From Isoetes taiwanensis (lineage: Eukaryota; Streptophyta; Lycopodiopsida; Isoetales; Isoetaceae): DNA of 64,000 nucleotides. Within the stretch, counting starts at the first letter, position 1. Each line of letters opens with the position of its first letter. Below, one piece after another: positions 45,901 through 56,379 of the stretch. Location of the stretch: positions 186,001 through 250,000 of the forward strand of contig JAJEKV010000328.1 in assembly GCA_021234155.1 (NCBI GenBank). The letters are read 5' to 3'. The position numbers and the translations under genes were made by a program. Under the pieces are notes generated by a model. The model made no database searches and was not told where the DNA came from. It was given only the letters and a program-made list of their open reading frames with translations.

Positions 45901-47160
45901 AAGCCACAAAAGCCAAAGAAAACGATAGCTACAATGGCCAAAACACCATTGGATGGTGATGGTGTGAAGATGTTGTCGGCTATCGCAAGGGAAGAAATCA
46001 TGGTAAATGTTTCTCCTAAAGCTTTCTTTGGTAAAGTTATTCGTGTTCTAGGTAGAATCAAATAAAAGATTGTGGTTATTCTTATTGATTCTGCGAGCAC
46101 TGATAATTTCTTGTCTGTAGACTTAGCAAGGGAGCTAGGCCTTGAGCTGACGAGGGTGACTCCATATGTGGTTGAAGGAGAGGCAGGGCCTCAAGTTCAA
46201 TGTGGGGATCAACAAACGCAAGGTGTGGACTTGATACTTCAAGATAGAAGTTCACCTAGAGTAGTACAGTTTAAAATTGATGTTGATTTGATCAATTTAG
46301 AACAATATGATGTCATCTTGGGGATAAAGTGGCTTCAAACTGCACGTCCGCTTGTTCACTGGGCATCCCATGTATTAAGTTTTGCGTTAGAGGACTCTAA
46401 GTCTGTTAGTATACAAGGATCACCTTATGTGGGGTCTGGGAAATTGTTATCGGCCACTCAGGCCAAAGCTGCTTTTAGAGTGAATAATAATCAAGTTTTT
46501 GGAATATATGTATATGATGATGATATATGTGCTTGTAATTCCCTTGTAGAGCAACCGGATGTAAGTTCTCAGCTTCATCCTCAATTACTTGATCTTTTGG
46601 AAAGATACAAGGATGTGCTTCTCGAGGAGTTGCCTATAGGGCCACCTCCGTCAAGGGAAATAGAGCACGAGATTGATCTTGAGTCGGGAACTAAAATCAA
46701 TGGCAAGAACACTTTACTGTTTGAGTCCTCTTGAGTTAGAGAAAGTCAAAAAGCAAGTTAAGGAATTTCTTGATAAGGGGTTTATCTAGCCAAGCAAGTC
46801 TCCTTTTGTGGCTCTGGTGCTACTGATTAAGAAGAAGGATGAAACTATGCGCATATGCATAGATTATCGGGCTCTTAACAAAGCAACAATTAAGGATAGA
46901 TATCCTTTACCACCGATTGATGATATCTTAGATCGTTTGGGTGGTGCAGCTTGGTTCACCAAAATTGATCTAAGGAGTGGATATCATCAAATTAAAATCC
47001 GTGAGGATGACGAACCGAAGACTGCCTTTCGAACGCATCAAGGTCACTATGAGTTCTTAGTCATGCTGTTTGGTCTCACCAATGCGCCGGCTACGTTCAT
47101 GAAATTGATGAACTGAGTATTCGCTGATTACTTAGATAAATCAATTGAAGTATTCTTGGA
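45901..47160 (+). pseudogene. Gypsy protease and reverse transcriptase
   Basis: The protease starts at about 45970 (LSAIAREEIMVNVSP) and has ILIDSASTDNFL at about 46077, with Ala in place of the usual Gly of the DSG motif, and an in-frame TAA just before it at 46063. The frame 46072-46734 continues with YDVILGIKWLQTARPLVHWAS and an RT lead-in (LLEELPIGPPPSREIEHEI). After a frameshift the RT reads [39 protein letters not shown] (catalytic Asp) and [15 protein letters not shown]. After a TGA at 47114 the text VEVFLDDILI-type box (FLDD) is reached at about 47152-47172, where a transposon interrupts it. Confidence 0.88.
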
Positions 47161-47191
47161 TGATATACTTATATAAACACAGTTGCATATT

Positions 47192-47219
47192 AAACGGGAG
47201 TGTTGCAGCACTCCCGTTT
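47192..47219. repeat. Subterminal perfect hairpin
   Basis: AAACGGGAGTG, a 6-base loop, then CACTCCCGTTT: an 11-bp perfect stem beginning 16 bases inside the left transposon end. Confidence 0.9.
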
Positions 47220-49532
47220 GAAGATTCCCTTCTCTAAAATGTACTAACCATTTGAAATGGCATTTTTAGGGGTTGTGTTCAGAAGATCATGGTGATTACA
47301 TTTTAAAATGTGCTATTTTAGAGAAAAAATTATTTTCTTACTACTGGATCAATATATAAATCACTTGAAGTGGCATTTTTAGAGGTTAAGTCCAAGATCA
47401 TTATAGTGTATGATTTAGTATGCACTATTTCAGCTACATTTTTTTTTGTTTGCATCGGGTTATTGTGAAGACATGATAAAAAGGGGTGAATTTGTAAAAG
47501 GTCACAAGTTAAAGTATAAACATTACACAAGAAGTGCAAGGTATCAAGAAGGAGTAAACATAAAGTTTTATGATGTGAGGAGAAGAACCTACCCGAGCAT
47601 ACCAATATCTGTCTAGAGAAGAACCTAATCAGTGTTTTCAAAATTCCTACTTTATTTTGGAATAGGATTGTCAGTTGCCTTTGCACTCTTACGTTATTCT
47701 GGAATAGGATCTTGCACTCTTATGCTATTCCAGAATACAAATTGGGAGCCATATTTCAAATTCCTGCACCAGACCTTGAAGTCTTGCGCTATTCCAGAAT
47801 AGCACCTTGCACTCTTATGCTATTCCAGAATACAAATTGGGAACCATGTTTCCAATCCCTGCAGTACACCTTATGTATAAGAGGCCATTCAACATGCCAG
47901 ATGTTGCTTAAATCTGAACGTAGCATCTATTGCACCCCAAAGCTTTAAGATGGTTTGTTGCTTTGAATTTGGTGAAGGATTTATTTCCTTCGATTTAGAG
48001 ACCATGTTTAATATGCAACCTCTTTATTTTTGTTGAGGATGAAAATTAAAAACATTGATGCACATCCTGCAACGACCTTGACACACTCCTAGTAAGACAT
48101 TAATATAATAAGAATTCATATTATTTATTTTTATTTTCAAGGCATGTACATTTCATGTAAATATTATTATAGAAATATGCAGAAACTGCTCCATTTTGCA
48201 ACCTCAGTTCCAACCTCAGTTCCAGTTCATTAAAAATAGCAACAACTTGTATGAGCCATTGTGGTCTTCTTCTGCTAATAATGTTTTTTACATGCCAACT
48301 TCAAAATGCTAATTTCATGCTAATTTGATGAAATCCTCGTCGACTCTATGACTTTATATTCAATGACTTTATATTCAACACTTCCAGATGTAGAGTTCAA
48401 GGAAGGTAAAAAGATATTGAGAGGAAATTGCTCTCAAAATTGAAGTAGAACCTGCAATCTACAGTTAACATAAGATCGTCAAAGCTAAAAAGAACTAAGC
48501 AAAATTCCAGTCAGTAAAAATTAATGCAACCAACTGGCTAAACTTGGTTAGAAAAAATAGTCATGCAAACCTACTTAAAAACAGAACTCTATGCTAAGAA
48601 TCAGCAAGAAATGATAGAATAATTAAATCAACACTTAAGAATTAACAGAATATGTGGACAAAAGTTAGCAATAGCAACTAAAAAAACACGAAAATGTGAA
48701 AATATCTTACCATAATATGAGGATGGAACTAAGGTACCACAAAAGCATTTTCCTGCTTCAAGGTCTCATACAGCAAAATTCTCATTCATCACTGTCCTTT
48801 TTTACAGTGCAAAGCATGGCCAAACCATATTTCTCAGCTGTTATTTCAAAGCTTCAACGTACAATGCAAAAAGAAGCTTCAGTTTAAACATAGAGGACAC
48901 AGCATGGGCAAATCAAGAATATCTCCTTGCTTCAAATGGTCAGACCTGCTCATCTAGTTTAAAAAAAAGGGAAAGAAAACTATGCAACTTACTTTGGACA
49001 ATATGCTTCACTGCCACCATAGCTTCGCTGCAGCCATGCCACACCATAGCTTCGCTGCTGCATAGCCACCATAGCCACCAAAACAACCTTGTTTGACATG
49101 CTCCACCATATCCGAAACTCCATGAACCAGTCAGCCAGCAGTCCTTTGCTTCTTGATTCTGACATCTAAAAGCATCTGATTCTGTCATCCGACCTGAATG
49201 ATGCAACATTCTGGCATCTGATTCTGGCATCCGACCCTATTGAAAAAAACTCTTTGCCCTACATGCGACCCTACATCCGATTCTACATTCGACCTGATTC
49301 TGGCATCCGATCTGTTTCTGCTACATCCGACCCTATATTTTGGCATTCTACATCCGACCCTATATTTTTGCAAAAAACGATTTTCAAAGACGCTTAGCCA
49401 GCGCCTTGGCTTAAGCTTTAGCCAACGCCATAGCCTTTTCCAATCTGAGCATAAAATGGTGGCGCAAGCTCCGAAGACAAAGATCGCCAGAGCAGAAAGA
49501 GCAAAAAAAACACGTCTCCGTCCTCCTTGAAA

Positions 49533-50000
49533 TGTATTCTGGAATACAAAGTGTATTCCGGAATACATTTCCCTCTTATCATTTGATACCAAGATCCAGT
49601 ATCCCTGGTCTTAAGAACAAAAAAATCAAAATCCCTTTATTAAAATACCATAATCTTGTATCCACACGAAACAATAAAAACAATTGAAAGGTCGTCAAAA
49701 TAAATTGAATATGCTAGAAAATCTAGTTGTTGTTGGTTTGTGTTTTCCTTTCGCTAATCCCTTTAATTGAAACAAAAAAGTTGCGAGGTCATTGAAAATG
49801 TCGAAAACTCGAAAAACCCCAAGATTACTGTGGAGTCTCAAAAACTTGTACAACAAAAGTGTATTCCGGAATACACTTTGGATTTCGAGCAAAACCAAAA
49901 GTGTATTCTGGAATACATTTTGACTTTCAAGAAAAGCAAAAGTGTATTCCGGAATACACTTCTGTTATTCTCGAATAGCAAAAGTGTATTCCGGATTACA
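49533..50000. repeat. Cluster of TATTCCGGAATA palindromes
   Basis: GTATTCYGGAATAC or the longer GTGTATTCCGGAATACAC occurs at about 49533, 49551, 49859, 49901 and 49942, with a broken copy at 49984. A second group with TATTCCAGAATA lies at 47695-47830. Each is a near-perfect palindrome of 14-18 bases, separated by 40-300 bases. Confidence 0.88.
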
Positions 50001-50362
50001 ATTTTGGTACTTTGAAATATTACATCTTAAAAAAATGACGCATTGTAACCTAAAAGTACATTTTCGGAATATAATCCAAGCTTACAACATGTTGTGTAGG
50101 ACATACACTTAGATTAGTGGTTTTCTCTAAAAACACACTTCAGGTAAATTCTAACTGTTAGAAAAAGTGTCACTTTGACATAGTCAATTTTCTCTTTGCA
50201 CAAAAAAATGGGTGATTTTGGGGGTCAAAATGCAATTTTATGACCAAAATAATTTTTTTACCTCATTTTAGCTCTTTTTTTGGAAAAAAAAGGGAATCTT
50301 TAAGGAATATTCCTTTTGCTCCCGTTTCAATGATTTGCTTCCGTTTAATACACAATCTTGTT

Positions 50363-51450
50363 TATACTCGAACTCATTTGAAGAACACTTTCAGCATCTA
50401 GAGCAAATCCTTAAAGTGTTGCGATCCAATAAGTTGTATGCCAAAATCTCTAAGTGTGATTTCCTCAATCAAAGAGTTGCTTATTTGGGTCACACTTTGT
50501 CGGGGGAGGGAGTGTCTCCAGACCCTAGCAAAGTACGAGCAGTATAAGAATGGATTCAACCTAAGAACATTCTTGAGTTGAGAAGTTTTCTTGGGTTGGC
50601 TACGTACTACCGAAAATTTGTGCCTAAGTTTTCTAAGCTAGTAGCCCCACTCACCGATCTTCTGAGAAAAGATTAAGAATGTGTGTGGGGTCAAGCTCAA
50701 CAAGAGGCCTGTACTGAAGGTACCTAACCTCAATAAGTTGTTTGAGGTATACACGGATGCTTGTGGGCAAGCTCTGAGAGTTGTGCTTATGCAACAAGGT
50801 CGTGTTATTGCATATGAAAGCTGTAAGCTTAGTCAAGCGGTACAAAATTATGCAACATATGAGCAAGAATTATTGGCTATAGTTCATGCATTGAAGACGT
50901 GGCAGCACTACTTGAGATGTGGTACCAGTAAAGAGCCGCGCAAATTTGTGGTATATATTGACCACAAGCCCTTGAGATTCTTGCAAAGCCAAGCTGAGAT
51001 TAGCCCTAGGCAATCTAGGTGGCTTGACTTTTTCCATGAGTTCCATTTTAGTATTGAGCATACCCCCGGAAAGAATAACCCAGTTGCGGATGCCTTATTT
51101 AGGATTAAGCGTGTGATTACTTTGATGGTAGGGGAGAATGATCTTTTCCAAAGGATTAAAGAGGCATATCAAGAAGATAAGCAACAACCTGCAATAACCA
51201 AGTCTTGGGATGCTAATAAGCATAGATGTGATGTTACCTATGAGGAGGGTGACTATGTGTTTTCAAGGATTGTGTATCCTTCATCATTACGAATCAATAC
51301 CCTTAAACCATTGGTTAAAGGGCAAGTGCCTAAGTTAACCCCGAAAGATTGTTAAAAGGTTGGGTACCGCAGCATATGAGTTGGCATTACCACAGGATAT
51401 TGGGATCCATCCTGTATTCCATGTAAGCCAACTTAAGTGAGCTATACCAG
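50363..51450 (+). pseudogene. Gypsy RT end, RNase H and integrase tail
   Basis: From 50363: EEHFQHLEQILKVLRSNKLYAKISKCDFL, GHTLSGEGVSPDPSKVRAV and LRSFLGLATYYRKFV, standard RT thumb sequence. A stop or shift near 50547 and 50675 follows. RNase H reads FEVYTDACGQALRVVLMQQG (catalytic Asp), TYEQELLAIVHALKTWQHYL (Glu) and YIDHKPLRFL (Asp) in the frame 50681-51355. After WLDFFHEFHFSIEHTPGKNNPVADAL the sequence jumps to an integrase tail (AYELALPQDIGIHPVFHVSQL at about 51366-51436). The catalytic DDE part and its zinc finger are deleted. Confidence 0.87.
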
Positions 51451-51666
51451 ATATGGATAGCCCATTTGGTCTCGGGTGGATGATAATACTAAATTCAATA
51501 TTATTCGATTATGTTTTTGAAGGGGATTCAAAACTTGAATTAGAATCTAGACTTGTCTATGCATATTTTCCATGAACTAGATATAATAATTATTGAGGCT
51601 AATGATTTTCTTAATATTGATGGATCAAATCGTAGATTGAATGCAATGGTTTCACATCTTTTTTAT

Positions 51667-51985
51667 AATAGGGTTTTTAGCATCCACGGATACCGATTGG
51701 CCTATGGGACCCAAACAAGAAGAGAGCAGCAAACGTACTACCGACAGGAATAAAAAACCCCCGCCCCGAAGGGTTTTCGAGGGTACTTGGTAATATTGAC
51801 GACCATAGATGAGCGGCTATGAACAAGGACTGAATTGAATTGAATTGAATTGAATTGAATTGAATTGAATTGAATTGAATTGAATTGAATTGAGTCGAGT
51901 TGAATTGAATTGAGTTGGTTTTTATTGTCCATAAAGATCAATAAGGCTATGGGACATAAATAAAGATCACAGTAGAAAAATTATT
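51667..51985 (-). mobile_element. Two stacked LINE 3' ends
   Basis: On the minus strand, 51830-51667 has CGAAAACCCTTCGGGGCGGG, GGGTCCCATAGGCC and TATCCGTGGATGCTAAAAA, the family 3' UTR. Immediately above it, 51985-51831 has GTCCCATAGCC, TTTATGGACAATAAAAACC and a tail of about 16 AATTC units (51831-51916). One end is joined to the other, so one LINE probably inserted at or into another. Only the last 150 bases of each remain. Confidence 0.78.
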
Positions 51986-52105
51986 GTCCATGATGACTGG
52001 ACACGAAAGAAGATATCTATTTATGGAGAAATTGCATGAATGGTCATTTGTGTTAAGTTGTGCCTGGGTTGTATTAATTTGCTTTGTTGTTATTATTTAG
52101 GTAAT

Positions 52106-52260
52106 GATAAGATAAGATAAGATAGGCTACGAGGACCCAATCAAGCCATGGGACGAGTACATGCAAAGAGCAAGACACCAAAATAGAACTTGGGGACAAA
52201 GCCCCATCACTAGAATACAAAAACAAATAGTAATTACAGACAAATACGAAGAAGATTAGG
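52106..52260 (-). mobile_element. LINE 3' end with (TTATC)n tail
   Basis: The minus strand carries GGGGCTTTGTCCCC (hairpin), CCCATGGCTTGATTGG, TCCTCGTAGCC and about four TTATC units (52106-52124). It is the same 3' end layout as the other LINE copies with yet another tail unit. Confidence 0.72.
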
Positions 52261-52689
52261 GCTACACAAAAATTGTACATGGATCAGTTGGTCACTGATC
52301 CCTAATAATAGCCTGACCTCTTCTGTACATTGTCCAATTTCATCGCACATGAGCTTTGCATACCCAACATAATTCCTCCAACTTTCTGCAGATCTACGCT
52401 GGGGTGAGATGAGATCCTCTTAAAAGGAGAAGTTGATTCCTTTCAGATTGATTTACTCTGATTCAGTGTGATACTCTTAGTGCTTATTTACTCAGATTTC
52501 GCTTATTTTGTGATAGTGCATGTACCAAAAATGACAATGTCTATGATTTTTGAAGCGTAACAAAAGCCTTTCCAGCATCTATTTTCTTCTTTCTGGAAAA
52601 ATCCTTTTTTTTTTTAATCTCTTTTTGTGCTACTAGTTCATGTGTGGAAGAAACTCTTATTGAGTTATTTGTTGTTCTTGCAAGAGCAA

Positions 52690-52984
52690 CTGTAGAAAAC
52701 AGTGGGTACGAGACCTTTGAAGCTCAGCAGACCTGTCTTTAGTTATGACAAATTTGAAGTTCAGGTAATGCTTCGATTCAAGTGCTTGATTACAGGCTTC
52801 ACAGGCTTCTTTATTATATATCCATTTTCATTTTGTTTTTGTATTGAAGCAAATCTATTCTTTGTAGCGAACCAGCTTTAATATTTTTTTTTTAGATATT
52901 TCTCAAGTGGCATCGATCTGTTGCAGAATGTTTAACAAGACATACTGAAAGCAAAAGCCAAGATTACATGGCATAAGGTATCTT
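52690..52984 (+). CDS. Possible last two exons of an unknown gene
   Basis: After a CTGTAG acceptor at about 52692 an open stretch reads KTVGTRPLKLSRPVFSYDKF and ends EVQ|GTAATG (52765). After TTTTTTTTTAG (52894-52896) the next stretch reads, in phase, IFLKWHRSVAECLTRHTESK and ends SQDYMA stop at about 52975. Both splice sites are canonical and the frame is kept across the intron. I do not recognise the protein. Upstream exons were not found. Confidence 0.3.
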
Positions 52985-54100
52985 TTACTTTTCACTAGTT
53001 TAGGCCAATAAGGCCGAATTTCATCTACTTGGTTTTGATATTAGGTTGCTTGATGGCTACACTCTGTGCTCCCAGAACTATGCTTGGCGGGGATGTGGAA
53101 AGCTTCCATAGATTCAATACCCAAAATTCTAGGCAGATCATATAAAAGTATTACATTTTAGATTCTTGCATTGTGCCCCTTTTTGCTTCTCCAAAAGTAG
53201 AGGTTGTTTGCACAAAACTAGAAAGTGTATTTCATGTGGCTTCTTTGGCAAAGATGTAGAAGCAATTGAAGCATCCTATCCTATCTACAATTAGTAAGTG
53301 GATTGACAATTGGGATTATGGTAAAATATGCTAGAAATTCATGACTGCTAATATTTGGCATTTTCTAGATTGTCCTCTATACTGCAGATATGGTTCAAAT
53401 CCATTGGCAAACTTGTCTTCTACCCATTTGCAAATTTATAGCGTTTATGCGAAAGATACTTGGTTTGTTTTCAGAAGCTCTAGCAAGTCTTGTAAGCTCT
53501 GTTCTTTTTATCTCTCAAAAGGAAAAGTGCTTGTATTTTAGAAACTTATAGGTTTTGCCGAGACCCTACCATATCTCTTGCATATTTGAAGATCAAATGC
53601 TAATACCATGGCTCCTATTCCATAAAAAATGTCAGTGGTTGGGGCTCTATGTCATTTGTCCAGAAAATAGCTTGACCTATGAGGAAGTTGACATAATTAA
53701 GTCCTACATTCATTGATGGAAAAGCACACAGTTTTGGGCATTCCAATACCTCATTACATTCTACTAGCTAACTTGCTGGCCTATTAAATCAAGTCCAATG
53801 ATAAGAAATGAAATCCCTTGAAACACAAGAAAATAGAATTACCCCCCTCACAACAAGCCTATAGCAGATGAAATCAGCAGGAAGAAAGCAAGAGTGAGGT
53901 CTTTGCTATGCAGTTTGGCATTTCATGCATTGTCTGCAAATACAATAAATAACTTAAACAGGCAAATCAAACTCTGACACAAAACATGGTCACGAAGAGA
54001 ATAATGCAGCCATTTTATTTACATTCAAAAATAACTTACATTCTTAATAGCCTGTCCTTGATGTCCTCCTTGGGTTTATTTGCATGCTTGATATTGCAAA
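52985..54100. other. Stretch without a supported gene
   Basis: AT-rich, with some AG/GT sites that could be intron borders, but I could not assemble a reading frame. It could hold 3' UTR of the exons before it. Confidence 0.35.
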
Positions 54101-54118
54101 ATTACATGCTTGAATTTT

Positions 54119-54368
54119 TGCGTAAGCGAAATATCAGTTTTGCTTACGCGAAAACTGTTTTTGTGTAAGCGAAACATCTATTTCGCTTATGCGGAAAAAA
54201 AATTCAAAATTTTTCGCATAAGCGAAACCTCTGTTTCGCGCACGCAAAAACAGTTTATTTTGCGTATGCGAAACAGAGGTTTCGCTTACGCGAAAATTAA
54301 TTTTTTTTTTCTCCCTTCGCTTATGTGCCAGTTTCGCATAAGCGAAACTGAGGTTTTGCTTACGCCAA
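54119..54368. repeat. Cluster of GCGTAAGCGAAA inverted repeats
   Basis: About ten copies of a unit such as TTTCGCATAAGCGAAA or TTTTGCTTACGCGAAA occur within 250 bases, in both orientations, separated by A/T runs. Each unit is itself a near palindrome, and neighbouring units can also pair with each other. Open frames here (reading FAYAK repeats) come from the repeat. Confidence 0.9.
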
Positions 54369-54469
54369 AAAAAATTTCCGGCCGGCGAGGGAAAAATACG
54401 AGAAATACATTTTTAACCTAAAAATACGTAGTTTAGGATTTTATACGTCCAGAAAAATAATTCTGTATG

Positions 54470-55450
54470 CACAGAACCTGTCCTTGGCGGGGCCGCTGAT
54501 GTGGCACGTGTCCTCTAGCATACCCAGAGATCCATTATGCCCGGGGAGGGGACGCCTCCCTAACCTGCCTCATTGGACCGGGGTGATGTAATTCGGAGTA
54601 GTCTCATAGGGTGATTCCATGAGATTGCATCTCCGAAAGGCTACAATCACGCTATAGCATGTTTCAGCCTATCTGCAAAGTGTGCACAGGAGGGGCAGAT
54701 GGAATGGACTACCCTAGTCATTGTTCTATGCCAGCCAACGCCCTTGTCATTATTCCGTCTCCTGTTATTCGGAGGCCCTGGCTATCAATTGACCCCCATG
54801 AGTCTGAGCACGGGGTAGAATCCTCATTTATGGCACATTTTCTTTGTTATTGGTATTCTGTTGTTATTCGTATTGATGGTGATGGGCGACCCTTCGTGGT
54901 GGTATATTATTTATTTGTATTATTACCAGGTGCTAACATGCATATACGCTTCCGCTATATAGGATTCCCATAGAATACATGGGACGAATGACACCTCCGT
55001 GTCCTTCACCCGGACACTTGGCCATCACAAGTGGTCCGAGTGAGACGGAGGACCTTTCCATGGTGATGGAGTTGCTATGGGAGGGAAATTTCTCATATTT
55101 ATAAGATGGGAGCATCGTGTAGGTTCGAGGAGCATCACAGTGGTAGACCAGGACATTGCACTAGCCATATTCTAACTCATTAGATTGGTTAGTTGTAGAG
55201 GACTTTAATTTAAGATAAACTATCCCAACTCCATAGGTAGCATCAGTGTTGGCCTAGTTATGGGAGAAATAAGCTAGTTCGGGATTAACGTGTGAGTTAT
55301 TGGAGTGGAGTTATGTTAAGTTTGGAGAACAAGGTCTCTTGTTTCCAAGGGCTATAACTTTTTCTAGATAACTCGGATAGAGGCGATTCTTGCACCAACG
55401 TGTCGGAGACAGTCCAATTGACCAAGAAGTGCCTGAGTATATGGAGCTAG
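54470..55450 (+). pseudogene. Possible decayed LINE endonuclease segment
   Basis: Peptide scraps in several frames (a WEGNFSYL block, VVEDFNLR, then text that may match the F-T-F-x-R segment and an R-I-D-like end) follow the order seen in plant LINE endonucleases. They are too broken to be sure. An ORF at 54659-54973 within it has no recognisable domain. Confidence 0.2.
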
Positions 55451-55625
55451 GAGATGGCATCCCAAAAATGAACTAGGGGGGTGACGTGGGTGGTCAGACC
55501 ATACTGCTCAACCCGATGTGCCAAGATGATGCCAACTGCCTGTATATGCATCCCTTCACCTACCACCTCATTTGTAGCAAAACCACCACTCATTTTTGCA
55601 ATATCGATGATACGCAGGTTCATAA

Positions 55626-56243
55626 CTAGTGTGTGTTGCTCAGCCTCATTGACCTGCTTATTTCAGAAATGGGAATTTCTTCTTGTCCAATGTTCAACAA
55701 GTCCTCAGTCATTGTTTGCATGAACATATCTATTCTGTACACATACTTTGGCACTATAGCAGGTCTCGCCTGCGGCTGTAACTCAGACTCAGATGTTTGT
55801 ACTGAAGCATCACTTGTTCCCATGCACTGGCCATTGGATTTTGGAATCAAGGCATGTATTAAATATGACAATTGTGTCCATCTCTCAATAGACACAATCA
55901 TAGATGTGGCTGTCATCCCTCCCTCGCAATGAATAGTTCGTATTTGGTCACAAAGCATAGGCAGAAAATATGGTGGGTGCCCTTGTAGGGTATTGATGTA
56001 TTATCTTATAGGAATGGGCCGAGGTGATGATGACATAATTAGTTTTTGTTGTTCTGGGGTGATATGTTGTTTATGGCGTTGGTGAGGTGTTGGCAGTAAC
56101 AACATATATGAGGTTGTGCTCTTTGAATTCTTATTTTTTATGATGGTTTTGAATTCATTAGGACTTGTGTTATCATGTTTTCTCCTTTTCAAGTGAAGGC
56201 CTTGTAATTCGGCAAGCTTGGATCTCAGATATGTCTTGCCCAA
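55626..56243 (-). CDS. Two adjacent unknown ORFs
   Basis: 56243-56001 (80 codons, basic, MGKTYLRSKLAELQGLHLKR) and 55958-55626 (110 codons, MLCDQIRTIHCEGGMTATS) follow each other on the minus strand and may be one broken frame. The text after 55626 also looks coding in part (IIDIAKMSGGFATNEVVGEG in another frame, near 55600-55540). I cannot assign a family. A transposon remnant or a host gene exon is possible. Confidence 0.25.
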
Positions 56244-56379
56244 TGAACTTATCCAGGTTTAATTCCTTGAGGGTTAATCAAATTGTTTTAGCCATGCTTT
56301 GTGACAATAAACAAATTGGCAATATAGTTCAGCGTGAGGGTAAAAACATATCAGGATGTCCCTTAAAAGGTATCATTTA

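Larger units (their letters stand above)
47176..50362. mobile_element. 3.19 kb TIR transposon in the gypsy RT
   Basis: The gypsy text stops at FLDDILI and resumes as YSNSFEEHFQHLEQIL just after 50362, so the insertion can be placed to the base. TATA is present at both sides (47172-47175, 50363-50366) as target duplication. The first bases (AACACAGTTGCATATTAAAC) and the reverse complement of the last (AACAAGATTGTGTATTAAAC) are inverted repeats; looser pairing extends about 65 bp (CGGGAG, AAGATTCCCTT). There is no transposase. The inside has a perfect 11-bp-arm hairpin near the left end (47192-47219), many TATTCCGGAATA palindromes and a CATCCGACC-type repeat cluster (49190-49350). The superfamily is uncertain. 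Confidence 0.85.
43027..51450 (+). mobile_element. Ty3/gypsy retrotransposon, mosaic and decayed
   Basis: The order is LTR (43027-43802), PBS, gag, [captured PPR fragment], protease, RT, [TIR transposon], RT end, RNase H, and an integrase tail near 51360-51450. The RT precedes RNase H, and the integrase tail is after both, as in gypsy elements. Most of the integrase and the 3' LTR are missing. It carries two foreign blocks (about 45195-45900 and 47176-50362) and several stops. Confidence 0.88.

Noticed and set aside
54110..54421. Open frame of FAYAK-type repeats as a repetitive protein
   Set aside because: It results from translating the palindromic GCGTAAGCGAAA units and has no independent support.
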